From assembly GCF_014649715.1 (NCBI RefSeq), contig NZ_BMTO01000009.1, positions 62,001 through 126,000 on the forward strand: a DNA stretch of 64,000 bases, read 5' to 3'. Below, one piece after another: positions 52,967 to 63,964 of this stretch; the first letter of the stretch is position 1; every line of letters starts with the position of its first letter. A program made the translations under genes and the position numbers. Under the pieces are notes generated by a model, which worked only from the letters and a program-made list of their open reading frames with translations, ran no database searches and had not been told where the DNA came from. Origin of the DNA: Streptomyces lateritius. GTDB taxonomy: Bacteria; Actinomycetota; Actinomycetes; Streptomycetales; Streptomycetaceae.

Positions 52967-53239
52967 CCGGATGGTGACGGCGGGCGTGGAGTACGACGTC
53001 CTGGCATCGGCTGCGAGGACCCGGCCGTCGTCGCGCCCGAGGACCGGGCCGCGATCGTCGCCCTGCACCCGCGCCCCGACTTCAAGCGCCGGATCCTCCA
53101 GGCCTTCACGGAGGGGATCGCGCCCCGGCCGGAGACGACGTTCGGCAACGTCGAAGGCGGACGTGCTGCGGCGCTTCGTCCCGGCTTCCGTCCCGGCGAC
53201 TTCGTGCAGACCGTTCGCGGATCCGCCTGGCCCGAGTGA
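52967..53239 (+). pseudogene. Frameshifted C-terminal remnant of an HD-domain hydrolase
   Basis: Plus-strand frames give, in pieces, VTAGVEYDVL, then GCEDPAVVAPEDRAAIVALHPRPDFKRRILQAFTEGI and TFGNV, then ADVLRRFVP and PGDFVQTVRGSAWPE. This matches, from memory, the C-terminal half of an HD-domain phosphohydrolase common in Streptomyces, broken by about three frameshifts. The N-terminal half with the HD motif is missing. It abuts the AraC remnant and precedes the cobalamin riboswitch. Confidence 0.65.
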
Positions 53240-53280
53240 GGGGCACCGGACCCGGGCTGACAGACTGACCGGACATCAGG

Positions 53281-53372
53281 GCGGCAGGACCCAGGAAGCC
53301 GGTGCGAATCCGGCACGGTCCCGCCACTGTGACCGTCCCCCAGGGGACGGAAGCCAGGAACTGACCTGCCGC
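53281..53372 (+). promoter_or_regulatory. Cobalamin riboswitch
   Basis: The B12-box core is clear: GAAGCCGGTGCGAATCCGGC, then GGTCCCGCCACTGTGACCG and GGAAGCCAGGA. Stem P1 pairs GCGGCAGG (53281-53288) with CCTGCCGC (53365-53372). A second hairpin (GGGGAcgtggaaaTCCCC, 53389-53405) lies between it and the AGGAGG Shine-Dalgarno of the binding-protein gene, giving an obvious way to close the ribosome site. It should turn the importer off when cobalamin is plentiful. Confidence 0.93.
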
Positions 53373-53424
53373 CTCTCACCACCGACCGGGGACGTGGAAA
53401 TCCCCGTCAGGAGGCCCGTCCGTC

Positions 53425-54393
53425 ATGATCTGGCGCCGCCGTTCCGTGCTGCCCGCCGCCGTCCTCGTCCCGCTGCTCGGCGCCTGCGCGGCCCCGGCCC
53501 CCGCTCCCTCCGGGAAGGCCGCACCGGGATTTCCGTACACCGTCGCCAACTGCGGTGTGACCACCACCTACCAGGCCCCGCCCCAGCGGGCGGTGACCAT
53601 GAACCAGCACGTCACCGAGGTCATGCTGGCGCTCGGCCTGGAGAAGTCCCTGGTCGGCACGGCCTACCTGGACGACCGGATCCTCCCCGCGTACAAGAAG
53701 GCGTACGACACGGTGCCGGTGCTCGCGAAGGAGTACCCCTCCAAGGAGGCGCTGCTCGCCGTGAACCCGGACTTCGTCTACGGGGGCTACGGCTCCGCGT
53801 TCGACGCGAAGGCCGGCCGGAGCCGGGACGACCTGAAGGCCGCCGGCGTCGACACCCGCCTCAACATGGAGTACTGCCCCTCCGGCGCCTCCTCGCTCGT
53901 CGACCTCTACCGGGAGGTCGACGAGGTCGCCCGGACCTTCGGCGTCCCGGAGCGCGCCGCGACCTGGACGACGCGGGCGAGGGAGACGGTCGCGCGGACG
54001 GAACGCACGGTGCGCGGCGAGCGGCCGGTCTCCGTCTTCGTCTACGACAGCGGCGACAAGACCGCGTTCACGGCCGGCGGCAAGGGCATCGGCAACGAGC
54101 TGATCAGCCGCGCCGGCGGCCGCAACGTCTTCGCCGACCTCGACAAGCCCTTCGGCGACGCGACCTGGGAGCAGGTCGTCGCCCGCGCGCCCGAGGTGAT
54201 CGTCATCTACGACTACGGCGCCACGACCGTCGAGCAGAAGAAGAAGCGCCTCCTGGAGGACCCGGCCCTCAAGGACGTCCCGGCGGTCAGGAACCGGCGG
54301 TTCGCCGTCCTGCCCCTCTCCGACGCTGTCCTCGGCGTCCGCGTCCCGGCCGCCGTCCAGAAGCTGGCCGCCCAGCTCCACCCGGCACGGTGA
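53425..54393 (+). CDS. Cobalamin/iron-chelate ABC transporter binding lipoprotein (BtuF/FecB-like)
   Basis: 322 residues. Signal peptide and lipobox are MIWRRRSVLPAAVLVPLLGAC. The mature part is a class III periplasmic-binding protein (VTEVMLALGLEKSLVGTAYLDD; FVYGGYGSAFDA; NVFADLDKPFGDATWEQVVARAPEVIVIY). The cobalamin riboswitch upstream makes B12 or a corrinoid the likely ligand, although close relatives carry ferric siderophores. Its stop overlaps the permease start by 4 bp (GTGA). Confidence 0.9.
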   Translation: MIWRRRSVLPAAVLVPLLGACAAPAPAPSGKAAPGFPYTVANCGVTTTYQAPPQRAVTMNQHVTEVMLALGLEKSLVGTAYLDDRILPAYKKAYDTVPVLAKEYPSKEALLAVNPDFVYGGYGSAFDAKAGRSRDDLKAAGVDTRLNMEYCPSGASSLVDLYREVDEVARTFGVPERAATWTTRARETVARTERTVRGERPVSVFVYDSGDKTAFTAGGKGIGNELISRAGGRNVFADLDKPFGDATWEQVVARAPEVIVIYDYGATTVEQKKKRLLEDPALKDVPAVRNRRFAVLPLSDAVLGVRVPAAVQKLAAQLHPAR

Positions 54394-55478
54394 AGGCGCC
54401 CGCCGCCGGGTCCTCCGCCACCCGGTCACCGGCCACCCGGCCCTCCGCCGGCCGGTCACCGGCCACCCGGTACGGCCTCGTCGTCACCGGCCTCCTCGTC
54501 GCCCTGGCGGTCGCGGTCGTCGCCGGCGTCGCCCTCGGGTCCGTACGGATACCCGTGGGCGAGGTCGTCCCGATCCTCACCGGCCGCGCCGCCCCCTCCC
54601 CGTACCGCACGATCGTCCTCGACGTCCGGCTGCCCCGGGTCCTGCTCGGCGCGGTCGTGGGCGGCGGACTCGCCGTCGTCGGCGCCGTCCTGCAGGCCCT
54701 GGTCCGCAACCGCCTCGCCGACCCCTTCCTGCTGGGGATCTCCTCCGGGGCCTCCGCCGGAGCCGTCCTCGTCCTGGTCCTCGGCGTCGGTGGCGGCGTC
54801 GGGATCACCTCGGCCGTCGCCCTGCCGGCCGGGGCCTTCGCCGGGGCCCTGCTCGCCCTGGTCCTCGTCTACGCCCTGGCCCGCAGGGGCGCCACGATGA
54901 CCGGCGCCGGGCTCGTCCTGGCCGGCGTCGCCGTCTCGTACATCCTGGCCGCCCTCACCACCCTGCTCCTCGTGCTCGCCGGGCGGCCCGAGCACTTCCA
55001 GGAGGCGATGTTCTGGTCCCTCGGCGGCCTCGGCAGCGCCCGCTGGGACACCCTCGCCCTGCCGGCGGTCGTCCTCGCCCTGGGCATCGCGGCCCTGCTC
55101 ACCCTCGCCCGCCCCCTCGACCTGCTCCTCGTCGGAGAGGAGGGCGCGACCGTCCTCGGCCTGGACACCGCACGTTTCCGCGCCGCCGTCTTCGTCCTCG
55201 CGTCGCTGGTCACCGCCGTCATGGTCGCGGCCAGCGGGGCCGTCGGCTTCGTCGGCCTGATGGTCCTGCACGCCGCCCGGATGGCCGTCGGCGCCCCGCA
55301 CCGCCGCCTGCTGCCGGTCGCCGCTCTCGGCGGCGCGCTCGCCCTGGTCCTCGCCGACCTCGCGGCCCGTACGGTCGCCGCGCCGCAGGACATCCCCGTC
55401 GGCGTCCTCACCGCACTGACCGGCGGCCCGTTCTTCCTCTGGCTCATGCGCCGCCGCGCCGAAGGGAGCCCGGTATGA
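54390..55478 (+). CDS. Cobalamin/iron-chelate ABC transporter permease (BtuC/FecCD)
   Basis: 362 residues from GTG 54390. A polar N-terminus containing a repeated SPATR motif is followed by about nine helices. FecCD signatures: VRLPRVLLGAVVGGGLAVVGAVLQAL, NRLADPFLLGISSGASAGAV and GAVGFVGLMVLHAARM. A reading frame that extends 1.7 kb further upstream crosses the riboswitch and is not real. It overlaps both neighbours by 4 bp, so the three genes are coupled. Confidence 0.93.
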   Translation: MKAPAAGSSATRSPATRPSAGRSPATRYGLVVTGLLVALAVAVVAGVALGSVRIPVGEVVPILTGRAAPSPYRTIVLDVRLPRVLLGAVVGGGLAVVGAVLQALVRNRLADPFLLGISSGASAGAVLVLVLGVGGGVGITSAVALPAGAFAGALLALVLVYALARRGATMTGAGLVLAGVAVSYILAALTTLLLVLAGRPEHFQEAMFWSLGGLGSARWDTLALPAVVLALGIAALLTLARPLDLLLVGEEGATVLGLDTARFRAAVFVLASLVTAVMVAASGAVGFVGLMVLHAARMAVGAPHRRLLPVAALGGALALVLADLAARTVAAPQDIPVGVLTALTGGPFFLWLMRRRAEGSPV

Positions 55479-56269
55479 CCGAACTGCGCCTCGAGGCCCT
55501 CTCGTACGGGACCAGGCTGCGCGAGGTCGATCTCACCGCGCGTCCGGGCGAGACCGTCGGGCTCGTTGGCCCCAACGGCAGCGGCAAGACGACCCTGCTG
55601 CGCTGCGTCCAGGGAATCCTCACCCCCACCTCCGGCCGGGCCCTCCTCGACGGGGACGACCTGCACACCCTCACCCCCAAGGCGCGCGCCCGGCGGATCG
55701 CCGGCGTGCCGCAGGACAGCTCGTCCGAGTTCGAACTGACCGTCCGCGAAGTGGTGGCCCTCGGCCGCTCCCCGCACAAACGCTTCTGGGAGACGGACAC
55801 CGCAGAGGACCGGGCGCGGGTCGAGCGGGCGCTGACCCGCGTCGGCGTCGCCGAGCTCGCCGACCGCCCGTACCCCACCCTCTCCGGCGGCGAGCGCCAG
55901 CGCGCCCTGGTGGCCCGGGCCCTCGTCCAGGACCCGGCCCTGCTGGTCCTCGACGAGCCGACCAACCACCTCGACATCCGCCACCAGCTGGACGTCCTCG
56001 GCCTCGCCCGCCGACTGGGCGCACGGGGCACCACTAACATCCTCGCCCTGCACGACCTCAACCTCGCCGCCGCCCACTGCGACCGTCTCTACGTCCTGGA
56101 ACGCGGCCGGGTCGTCGCCGAGGGGCCGCCCGGGGAGGTCCTCACCCCGGCCCTGCTCGCGGCCGTCTACGGGGTCGCGGCCGAGGTCATCCCCCATCCG
56201 ACGACCGGCACACCGACCGTCCTCTACCTGCCCGGTCCGCCTGTCGAGCACGATCTGTCCGCCATGTGA
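55475..56269 (+). CDS. Cobalamin/iron-chelate ABC transporter ATPase (BtuD/FecE)
   Basis: 264 residues. Walker A GPNGSGKTTL, signature LSGGERQRALVARAL, Walker B LLVLDEPTNHLD and the switch His in ALHDLNLAAAHCD are all present. ATG overlaps the permease stop (ATGA). It completes a three-gene importer controlled by the cobalamin riboswitch. Confidence 0.95.
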   Translation: MTELRLEALSYGTRLREVDLTARPGETVGLVGPNGSGKTTLLRCVQGILTPTSGRALLDGDDLHTLTPKARARRIAGVPQDSSSEFELTVREVVALGRSPHKRFWETDTAEDRARVERALTRVGVAELADRPYPTLSGGERQRALVARALVQDPALLVLDEPTNHLDIRHQLDVLGLARRLGARGTTNILALHDLNLAAAHCDRLYVLERGRVVAEGPPGEVLTPALLAAVYGVAAEVIPHPTTGTPTVLYLPGPPVEHDLSAM

Positions 56270-56301
56270 GATCACATTCCGGAACCCGGACCGGGAATCG
56301 A

Positions 56302-56307
56302 TACGAT
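56302..56307 (+). promoter_or_regulatory. Probable -10 element of the cysO leader transcript
   Basis: TACGAT lies 7 bp upstream of the leader ATG at 56314. That spacing would place the transcription start at or next to the ATG, giving a leaderless mRNA, which is common in Streptomyces. No clear -35 is visible. Confidence 0.5.
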
Positions 56308-56313
56308 GACCGC

Positions 56314-56430
56314 ATGGTTTCCCATGACGTGAGCGAACAGACGCCGGGCACACCCCTGCTCGTGGCCCGTCTGCACGTCGACCTGTGCCGCCTCGCCAGC
56401 GCGATGTGTACGTCCCGCGCTGCGCTCTGA
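56314..56430 (+). CDS. Cys-containing putative leader peptide upstream of cysO
   Basis: 38 residues: it starts MVSHDVSEQTPG and contains LLVARLHVDLCRLASAMCTSR. The RxHVDLCRxxSAxC core matches the actinobacterial putative leader peptides found upstream of sulfur genes. The two cysteine codons would make ribosomes pause when cysteine is scarce, controlling the downstream cysO-cysM. The frame ends 122 bp before cysO. It follows a possible -10 box directly, so it is probably leaderless. Confidence 0.75.
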   Translation: MVSHDVSEQTPGTPLLVARLHVDLCRLASAMCTSRAAL

Positions 56431-56552
56431 GCACCGATCGAAGCACCGAAGCACCGATCCGCCGGCCCGAGCGCATTTCCCAGTACGACCCCCCTCGCGC
56501 GGGGGCCCACGCCGCGCCCCCCACCACGCCACTCCCGACAGGAGCCCACGCC

Positions 56553-57787
<1,235 letters not shown>

Positions 57788-57826
57788 CGCCCGACCTGTC
57801 CCCGTCCCTCTCCCTGTTCGAGGGAT

Positions 57827-58309
57827 CTACGACAGATGGCGGACCTGGTCCCACACGACCGGGTCCGCCGTTCCCACTCTCCGGCGGAACTCGCCCACCG
57901 GTACCTCCCGCAGCTCGTCCGTCTCCAGGAAGCTCGGCCGTCCGTGCGCGTCCCCGACGGAGCCCGGCGGCAGCGCGATCACTCCCGGCCGCTCGTCGTG
58001 GTACTTGCTGGTGATCTTCGCGACCAGCGCGTGGTCACCCCGCAGCGAGAGGACCAGGCACGGCCGGTCCTTGGAGCCGGGGCCGTCCTCGTAGGGCACG
58101 TCCGCCCACCAGATCTCGCCCGACCGGGGGAGCCGCGCGGGCGCCCGCCCCGGCGTCCGGGTCGGAGTCCGTCCCGGGGCGGCGGGCCGTCCGGGCGGCC
58201 GGGTCCGGTCCCGGGGGCGCCGTCGCGAGCGCTGCCGGCTGTCCGCGAGCGCGACGACCAGCGCGAGCACCACGACCGCGAGCACGGCCGGCCACCATGA
58301 CGTGTCCAT
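57827..58309 (-). CDS. PemK/MazF-family toxin-like protein with membrane anchor
   Basis: 160 residues from ATG 58309. A membrane helix at the N-terminus (WWPAVLAVVVLALVVALA) is followed by an Arg/Pro-rich linker and a PemK-like domain (RSGEIWWADVPYEDGPGSKDRPCLVLSLRGDHALVAKITSKYH). The Arg/Lys/Ser positions of the MazF active site are partly visible in KDRPCLVL. No antitoxin gene is adjacent. A membrane-bound PemK without an antitoxin probably has a role other than growth arrest. Convergent with cysM. Confidence 0.8.
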   Translation of the reverse strand: MDTSWWPAVLAVVVLALVVALADSRQRSRRRPRDRTRPPGRPAAPGRTPTRTPGRAPARLPRSGEIWWADVPYEDGPGSKDRPCLVLSLRGDHALVAKITSKYHDERPGVIALPPGSVGDAHGRPSFLETDELREVPVGEFRRRVGTADPVVWDQVRHLS

Positions 58310-58551
58310 ACCCCATGACGTTACCGGCGGGCCGCACCCCGCGCCCACCCGCCCCAGGTCCATCCGAACCGGTGACAGAGCCCGTGAGTTCGCCCACAAC
58401 GGGCCGATGCGGAGGAGCGACGGAGCCCCCCGCGCCTTACGCTCGTCAGATCGCACGACCTCCCTCTCAGGACCCCTCAGGACCCCTCAGCGTCTCCCCA
58501 GCGACTGTCCCGCACCGTCCACGGACACCCTTCCACGGAGGTTCACGCTCC

Positions 58552-59304
58552 ATGAAGCTCACCGTCGTCGGCTGCTCCGGGTCGTTCCCGTCCGCGGAAT
58601 CGGCCTGCTCGAGCTACCTCGTAGAGGCCGACGGCTTCCGGCTGCTCCTCGACATGGGCAACGGCGCCCTGGGCGAGCTGCAGCGCCACATCGGTCTGTA
58701 CGACCTCGACGCCATCTTCCTCAGCCACCTCCACGCCGACCACTGCATCGACATGTGCGGATATTTCGTCGCGCGCTACTACCGCCACGAGGGCGGTCGT
58801 TGCGAGGCGATCCCGGTCTTCGCCCCCGAGGGCGCGGAGCAGCGGCTGACCACGGCCTACGCGGACTCGCCGTCGGACAAGGCGATGAGCGAGGTCTTCG
58901 ACTTCCGGACGCTGAAGTCGGGCTCCTTCCAGGTCGGCCCGTTCTCCGTCCGTACGGAGAAGGTCTGCCATCCGGTGGAGGCGTACGGCATCCGGATCGA
59001 GCACGGCGGCCGTTCGCTCACGTACTCCGGCGACACGGGAGTCTGCGACGCGCTGCACGAACTCGCGGTCGGCGCCGATCTGTTCCTGTGCGAGGCCTCC
59101 TTCACCCACGGCAAGGAGGACATCCCGGCGCTCCACCTCAACGGCCGCGAGGCGGGGGCCGAGGCGGCCCGCTCCAGGGTGGGCCGCCTGGTCCTGACCC
59201 ACATCCCCCCGTGGACGGACGGCGCCCAGAACCTGGCGGACGCCCGGGCGGTGTACGACGGCCCCGCGGAGCTGGCACGGCCGGGCGCGGTCTACGAGAT
59301 CTGA
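58552..59304 (+). CDS. MBL-fold metallohydrolase (RNase Z-like)
   Basis: 250 residues. The metal motif HLHADH (59-64) is preceded by FLS; later ligands are in YSGDTGVCDAL and LTHIPPW. Sequence layout resembles the ELAC/RNase Z group, but the long arm of a true tRNase Z is absent, so the substrate is unclear. ATG 58552. A strong bidirectional terminator follows. Confidence 0.88.
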   Translation: MKLTVVGCSGSFPSAESACSSYLVEADGFRLLLDMGNGALGELQRHIGLYDLDAIFLSHLHADHCIDMCGYFVARYYRHEGGRCEAIPVFAPEGAEQRLTTAYADSPSDKAMSEVFDFRTLKSGSFQVGPFSVRTEKVCHPVEAYGIRIEHGGRSLTYSGDTGVCDALHELAVGADLFLCEASFTHGKEDIPALHLNGREAGAEAARSRVGRLVLTHIPPWTDGAQNLADARAVYDGPAELARPGAVYEI

Positions 59305-59314
59305 CGACGGACGG

Positions 59315-59352
59315 CCGAAGCCCCTGCCCTCGGTGAAGGGCAGGGGCTTCGG
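59315..59352. terminator. Bidirectional terminator between the MBL gene and nagE2
   Basis: A perfect 16-bp stem, CCGAAGCCCCTGCCCT at 59315-59330 and AGGGCAGGGGCTTCGG at 59337-59352, closes a 6-nt loop. It lies between two convergent genes and can serve both. Confidence 0.9.
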
Positions 59353-59383
59353 TCTAACGGCGTCGGCCTTACGGCGTCCGGGC

Positions 59384-60649
<1,266 letters not shown>

Positions 60650-60750
60650 AACTTCCTCCAGTGGGCACGGCGCCGCCAGAGGACAGGAAAACGGGGGTGA
60701 CGGCGGCGTCAGGGAACGCGGTGGACTGGACCGCGTGGTCTACACCAATG

Positions 60751-60766
60751 AGTGGTGTAGACCAGT
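60751..60766. promoter_or_regulatory. DasR-type operator (dre) upstream of nagE2
   Basis: AGTGGTGTAGACCAGT is a near-perfect dre. It lies 102 bp before the nagE2 start and should allow repression by DasR. A weaker similar sequence (CGTGGTCTACACCAAT) sits at 60735-60750 directly beside it on the nagE2 side. Confidence 0.88.
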
Positions 60767-60838
60767 TTTAGCACGTGAGACTTAGATAAGGAACCTGCGA
60801 ATTCTGCGTGCCCGCGCCATAGCGGAATGTGAACGACG

Positions 60839-60869
60839 AAGGCCCCGGGACCTGAGGTCCGGGGGCCTT
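60839..60869 (-). terminator. Terminator of nagE1
   Basis: Stem AAGGCCCCGGGACC at 60839-60852 pairs with GGTCCGGGGGCCTT at 60856-60869 with one mismatch. It lies 26 bp after the nagE1 stop on the minus strand and separates the two permease genes. Confidence 0.75.
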
Positions 60870-60894
60870 GTCGACCTTCGAAGCGGGGGCGCGG

Positions 60895-62160
60895 TCACGG
60901 CTTCGTGGTGTCCCGCTCCATCTCCTCCTCGACTTCCTTCGGCTCCCGCCCCGGAGTCGGGATGTCGAACTTCGTGATCGCGAAGCGGAAGACCACGTAG
61001 TAGACGACGGCGAAGCCGAGCCCGATGGGAATGATCAGCCAGGGCTTGGTGTCGAGGTGCCAGTTGACGACGTAGTCGATCAGTCCGGCCGAGAAGCTGA
61101 AGCCCGCGTGCACCCCGAGCGCCCAGGTGATCGCCATCGACGCGCCCGTGAGCAGCGCGTGCACGCCGTACAGCAGTGGCGCGGCGAACATGAAGGAGAA
61201 CTCCAGCGGCTCGGTCACGCCGGTGACGAACGACGTGAGGGCGACGGAGATCATCAGGCCCGTCACCTCCTTGCGGCGCTCGGGGCGGGCGGTGTGCGCG
61301 ATGGCCAGCGCGGCGGCCGGAAGGCCGAACATCATGATCGGGAAGAAGCCCGACATGAACTGGCCCGCGGTCGGGTCCTCGGCGAAGAAGCGGGTCAGGT
61401 CGCCCTGGACGACGGTGCCGTCCGGCTTCGTGAACTCGCCGGCCTGGAACCAGAAGAACGTGTTCAGGAACTGGTGCATGCCGATCGGGATCAGCAGCCG
61501 GTTGGCGACACCGAAGATGGCCGCGCCCCATGCCCCGAGGTCGATCAGCTGCTTCGCGAACCAGGTCAGGGCGTCGCCGACCGGTTCCCAGAGCAGCCCG
61601 AACAGCACGCCGAGTACGACGCAGAGGAACGCCATCATGATCGGGACGAGGCGGCGGCCGTTGAAGAAGCCCAGCCAGTCGACCAGCTTGGTCCGGTGGA
61701 AGCGCTGCCAGATGACCGCGGTGAGCAGGCCGATCAGGATGCCGCCGAGCACGCCCGGGTTCTGCGGCACGCCTTCCGGAACGTCCGCCGTCACCGTGCC
61801 TTCGCGCGGGAAGGCCTTCAGGACGTTGAAGTAGACGAGGAAGCCGACCACCGCGGCGAGCGCCGTGGAGCCGTCCGCCTTCTTGGCGAAGCCGATCGCG
61901 ACACCGATGCAGAAGAGAAGGGGCAGGCCGAAGGAACCGTCCAGGATCGCAGTGCCGCCCTGGAGCAGCACCGCGGAGGTCTTGTCCCAGAAGGCGCCGT
62001 GCAGATAGGCGGAGAAGAGATTGCCCAGACTGACGAGCAGGCCGGCCGCCGGCAGCACGGCGACGGGGAGCTGGAGGCTGCGGCCGACCTTCTGGAGCCC
62101 TTGGAAGAGGCTGTTCCGCCGGTTCCCGCGCGGCGCGGCGGCGGCGCTGTCGCTACTCAT
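60895..62160 (-). CDS. nagE1: PTS N-acetylglucosamine-family EIIC permease (NagE1-like)
   Basis: 421 residues from ATG 62160, with GGGAGGAAG upstream. Paralogue of the adjacent EIIC: GVTEPLEFSFMFAAP loop and NRLLIPIGMHQFLN are conserved. It is divergent from nagF, sharing the operator at 62209. It takes up GlcNAc or a related sugar; in S. coelicolor the nagE1 product is secondary to NagE2. Confidence 0.92.
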   Translation of the reverse strand: MSSDSAAAAPRGNRRNSLFQGLQKVGRSLQLPVAVLPAAGLLVSLGNLFSAYLHGAFWDKTSAVLLQGGTAILDGSFGLPLLFCIGVAIGFAKKADGSTALAAVVGFLVYFNVLKAFPREGTVTADVPEGVPQNPGVLGGILIGLLTAVIWQRFHRTKLVDWLGFFNGRRLVPIMMAFLCVVLGVLFGLLWEPVGDALTWFAKQLIDLGAWGAAIFGVANRLLIPIGMHQFLNTFFWFQAGEFTKPDGTVVQGDLTRFFAEDPTAGQFMSGFFPIMMFGLPAAALAIAHTARPERRKEVTGLMISVALTSFVTGVTEPLEFSFMFAAPLLYGVHALLTGASMAITWALGVHAGFSFSAGLIDYVVNWHLDTKPWLIIPIGLGFAVVYYVVFRFAITKFDIPTPGREPKEVEEEMERDTTKP

Positions 62161-62208
62161 CGGCTTCCTCCCTGCCCCGGAACAAGCCGGGCCCGGCTTA
62201 CGTTGCAC

Positions 62209-62224
62209 ACTGGTGTAGACCAGT
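62209..62224. promoter_or_regulatory. DasR-type operator (dre) between nagE1 and nagF
   Basis: ACTGGTGTAGACCAGT matches the dre consensus closely. It lies 49 bp upstream of nagE1 and 175 bp upstream of nagF, in their divergent promoter region, and should repress at least nagE1. Confidence 0.88.
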
Positions 62225-62398
62225 TGCGATAGGCTCCCCGGGGCCCGTTGAGGGCAGGGCGCCGGTGATCGTCATCCTTCGGCAGAACCAGGGCACCCGC
62301 TCGCGAAGTTGGGCCAACCGTGGGTTACCGTGACAAAGCGGACCTTCGGTGCGCCGGGACTCACGTTCTCCAAACGGAACGGACAGGGAGAGACACAC

Positions 62399-62632
62399 AT
62401 GGCCAGCAAGGCTGAGAAGATCGTCGCCGGGCTCGGCGGCATCGACAACATCGAAGAGGTCGAGGGCTGCATCACCCGCCTGCGCACCGAGGTCGTCGAC
62501 CCCTCCAAGGTGGACGAAGCCGCGCTCAAGGCCGCCGGCGCCCATGGCGTCGTGAAGATGGGCACCGCGATCCAGGTCGTCATCGGCACCGACGCCGACC
62601 CGATCGCCGCCGACATCGAAGACATGATGTGA
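62399..62632 (+). CDS. nagF: PTS GlcNAc EIIB subunit (NagF)
   Basis: 77 residues. The phosphocysteine Cys24 is in EEVEGCITRLRTEV, the standard EIIB motif. ATG at 62399 follows GGGAGAGACACAC. Stand-alone EIIB serving the two separate EIIC permeases beside it; the general PTS components are elsewhere. Followed by a strong terminator. Confidence 0.95.
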   Translation: MASKAEKIVAGLGGIDNIEEVEGCITRLRTEVVDPSKVDEAALKAAGAHGVVKMGTAIQVVIGTDADPIAADIEDMM

Positions 62633-62675
62633 GAGTGCCGTGAGGCATGGTGTGAGCCCCGCGCTCACCTGAGGC

Positions 62676-62705
62676 AGGGCCCGTTCCGGCAGGGGAACGG
62701 GCCCT
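62676..62705 (+). terminator. Terminator after nagF
   Basis: A perfect 12-bp stem, AGGGCCCGTTCC at 62676-62687 and GGAACGGGCCCT at 62694-62705, is followed by CCTCC. It lies 43 bp after the nagF stop and before rph. Confidence 0.85.
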
Positions 62706-62731
62706 CCTCCATGTACGGATAGGCTCGATAC

Positions 62732-63463
62732 ATGTCTCGTATCGACGGCCGTACCCCCGAACAGCTCCGCCCCGTCACCATCGAACGCGGATGGAGCAAG
62801 CACGCCGAGGGCTCCGTCCTCGTCTCCTTCGGCGACACCAAGGTCTTCTGCACCGCCTCTGTGACCGAGGGCGTCCCTCGCTGGCGCAAGGGCAGTGGAG
62901 AGGGCTGGGTCACCGGCGAGTACTCGATGCTGCCGCGCTCCACCAACACCCGCGGCGACCGGGAGTCCGTCCGCGGCAAGATCGGCGGCCGCACCCACGA
63001 GATCTCCCGCCTCATCGGCCGCTCCCTGCGCGCCGTCATCGACTACAAGGCGCTCGGCGAGAACACCATCGTGCTCGACTGCGACGTCCTCCAGGCCGAC
63101 GGCGGCACGCGCACGGCCGCCATCACCGGCGCGTACGTCGCCCTCGCCGACGCCGTCGCCTGGGCCCAGGCCAAGAAGCTCGTCAAGGCCGGCCGCAAGC
63201 CCCTCACCGGCACCGTCGCCGCCGTCTCCGTCGGCATCGTCGACGGCGTCCCCCTCCTCGACCTCTGCTACGAGGAGGACGTCCGCGCCGAGACCGACAT
63301 GAACGTCGTCTGCACCGGCGACGGCCGCTTCGTCGAGGTCCAGGGCACCGCCGAGGCCGAGCCCTTCGACCGCAAGGAGCTCAACGCGCTCCTCGACCTG
63401 GCCTCCGGTGGCTGCGCGGAGCTGGCCGACATCCAGCGCAAGGCCCTCGAAGGCACGCTCTGA
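62732..63463 (+). CDS. rph: Ribonuclease PH
   Basis: 243 residues. It trims tRNA 3' ends by phosphorolysis. The family start [21 protein letters not shown], the phosphate-binding [32 protein letters not shown] and the [24 protein letters not shown] block are intact. It follows nagF as in S. coelicolor by memory. Confidence 0.97.
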   Translation: MSRIDGRTPEQLRPVTIERGWSKHAEGSVLVSFGDTKVFCTASVTEGVPRWRKGSGEGWVTGEYSMLPRSTNTRGDRESVRGKIGGRTHEISRLIGRSLRAVIDYKALGENTIVLDCDVLQADGGTRTAAITGAYVALADAVAWAQAKKLVKAGRKPLTGTVAAVSVGIVDGVPLLDLCYEEDVRAETDMNVVCTGDGRFVEVQGTAEAEPFDRKELNALLDLASGGCAELADIQRKALEGTL

Positions 63464-63532
63464 CGCTCCGTCGCCCGGCGCCCTGACGCGCCGGGCAACC
63501 GGGGGCGCCCCGCGCGGCGTCCTCGACAACAC

Positions 63533-63558
63533 GGGCGCACGGTCCGAACCGTGCGCCC
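63533..63558 (+). terminator. Terminator after rph
   Basis: A perfect 11-bp stem, GGGCGCACGGT at 63533-63543 and ACCGTGCGCCC at 63548-63558, closes CCGA. It lies 70 bp after the rph stop. Confidence 0.8.
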
Positions 63559-63586
63559 GTTCCGTACACCAGGGGAGGACCCGACC

Positions 63587-63964
63587 TTGAAGAGCCGTCT
63601 CGCACTCGCCGTGGCCACGGCCGCCGCGCTCACCACCCTCGTCGGCTGCGGAGCCCTCGACAAGGCGATGGACTGCGTCGCCACCGCCGACGCGATAGCC
63701 ACCAGCGTCGACAGGCTCCAGCAGGCCGCGTCCAGCGCCTCCAACGACCCGACGCAGCTCAACGAGGCCCTGAACGACATCTCCACCGAGCTCGACAAGC
63801 TCCAGGACACCACCGACAACGCCGACCTCTCCAAGGCCGTCGACGACCTCACCAAGGGCGTCGAATCCGTCCGTACGGCCGTCAAGGAGGGCGACACCAC
63901 CCCGGACATCAAGCCGATCACCGACGCCGCCACCGAGATCGGCAAGGTCTGCACCCCCGGTTAG
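63587..63964 (+). CDS. Small secreted lipoprotein, hypothetical
   Basis: 125 residues. Start TTG at 63587, with GGGGAGGA 8 bp upstream; no ATG or GTG gives a better start. Signal LKSRLALAVATAAALTTLVGC contains lipobox LVGC. The mature part is helical (LDKLQDTTDNADLSKAVDDLTKGVESV) with two more cysteines (MDCVATAD, GKVCTPG). No family is recognised. It follows the rph terminator. Confidence 0.78.
   Translation: MKSRLALAVATAAALTTLVGCGALDKAMDCVATADAIATSVDRLQQAASSASNDPTQLNEALNDISTELDKLQDTTDNADLSKAVDDLTKGVESVRTAVKEGDTTPDIKPITDAATEIGKVCTPG

Noticed and set aside
52641-54389. A long in-frame extension upstream of the FecCD permease that would make a 945-residue protein
   Set aside because: It crosses two broken genes, the cobalamin riboswitch and the whole binding-protein gene in another frame. 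The GTG at 54390 overlaps the preceding stop and is the real start.
60735-60750. Second DasR operator beside the nagE2 site
   Set aside because: CGTGGTCTACACCAAT keeps only part of the palindrome. It may help binding but is too weak to list as a separate operator.
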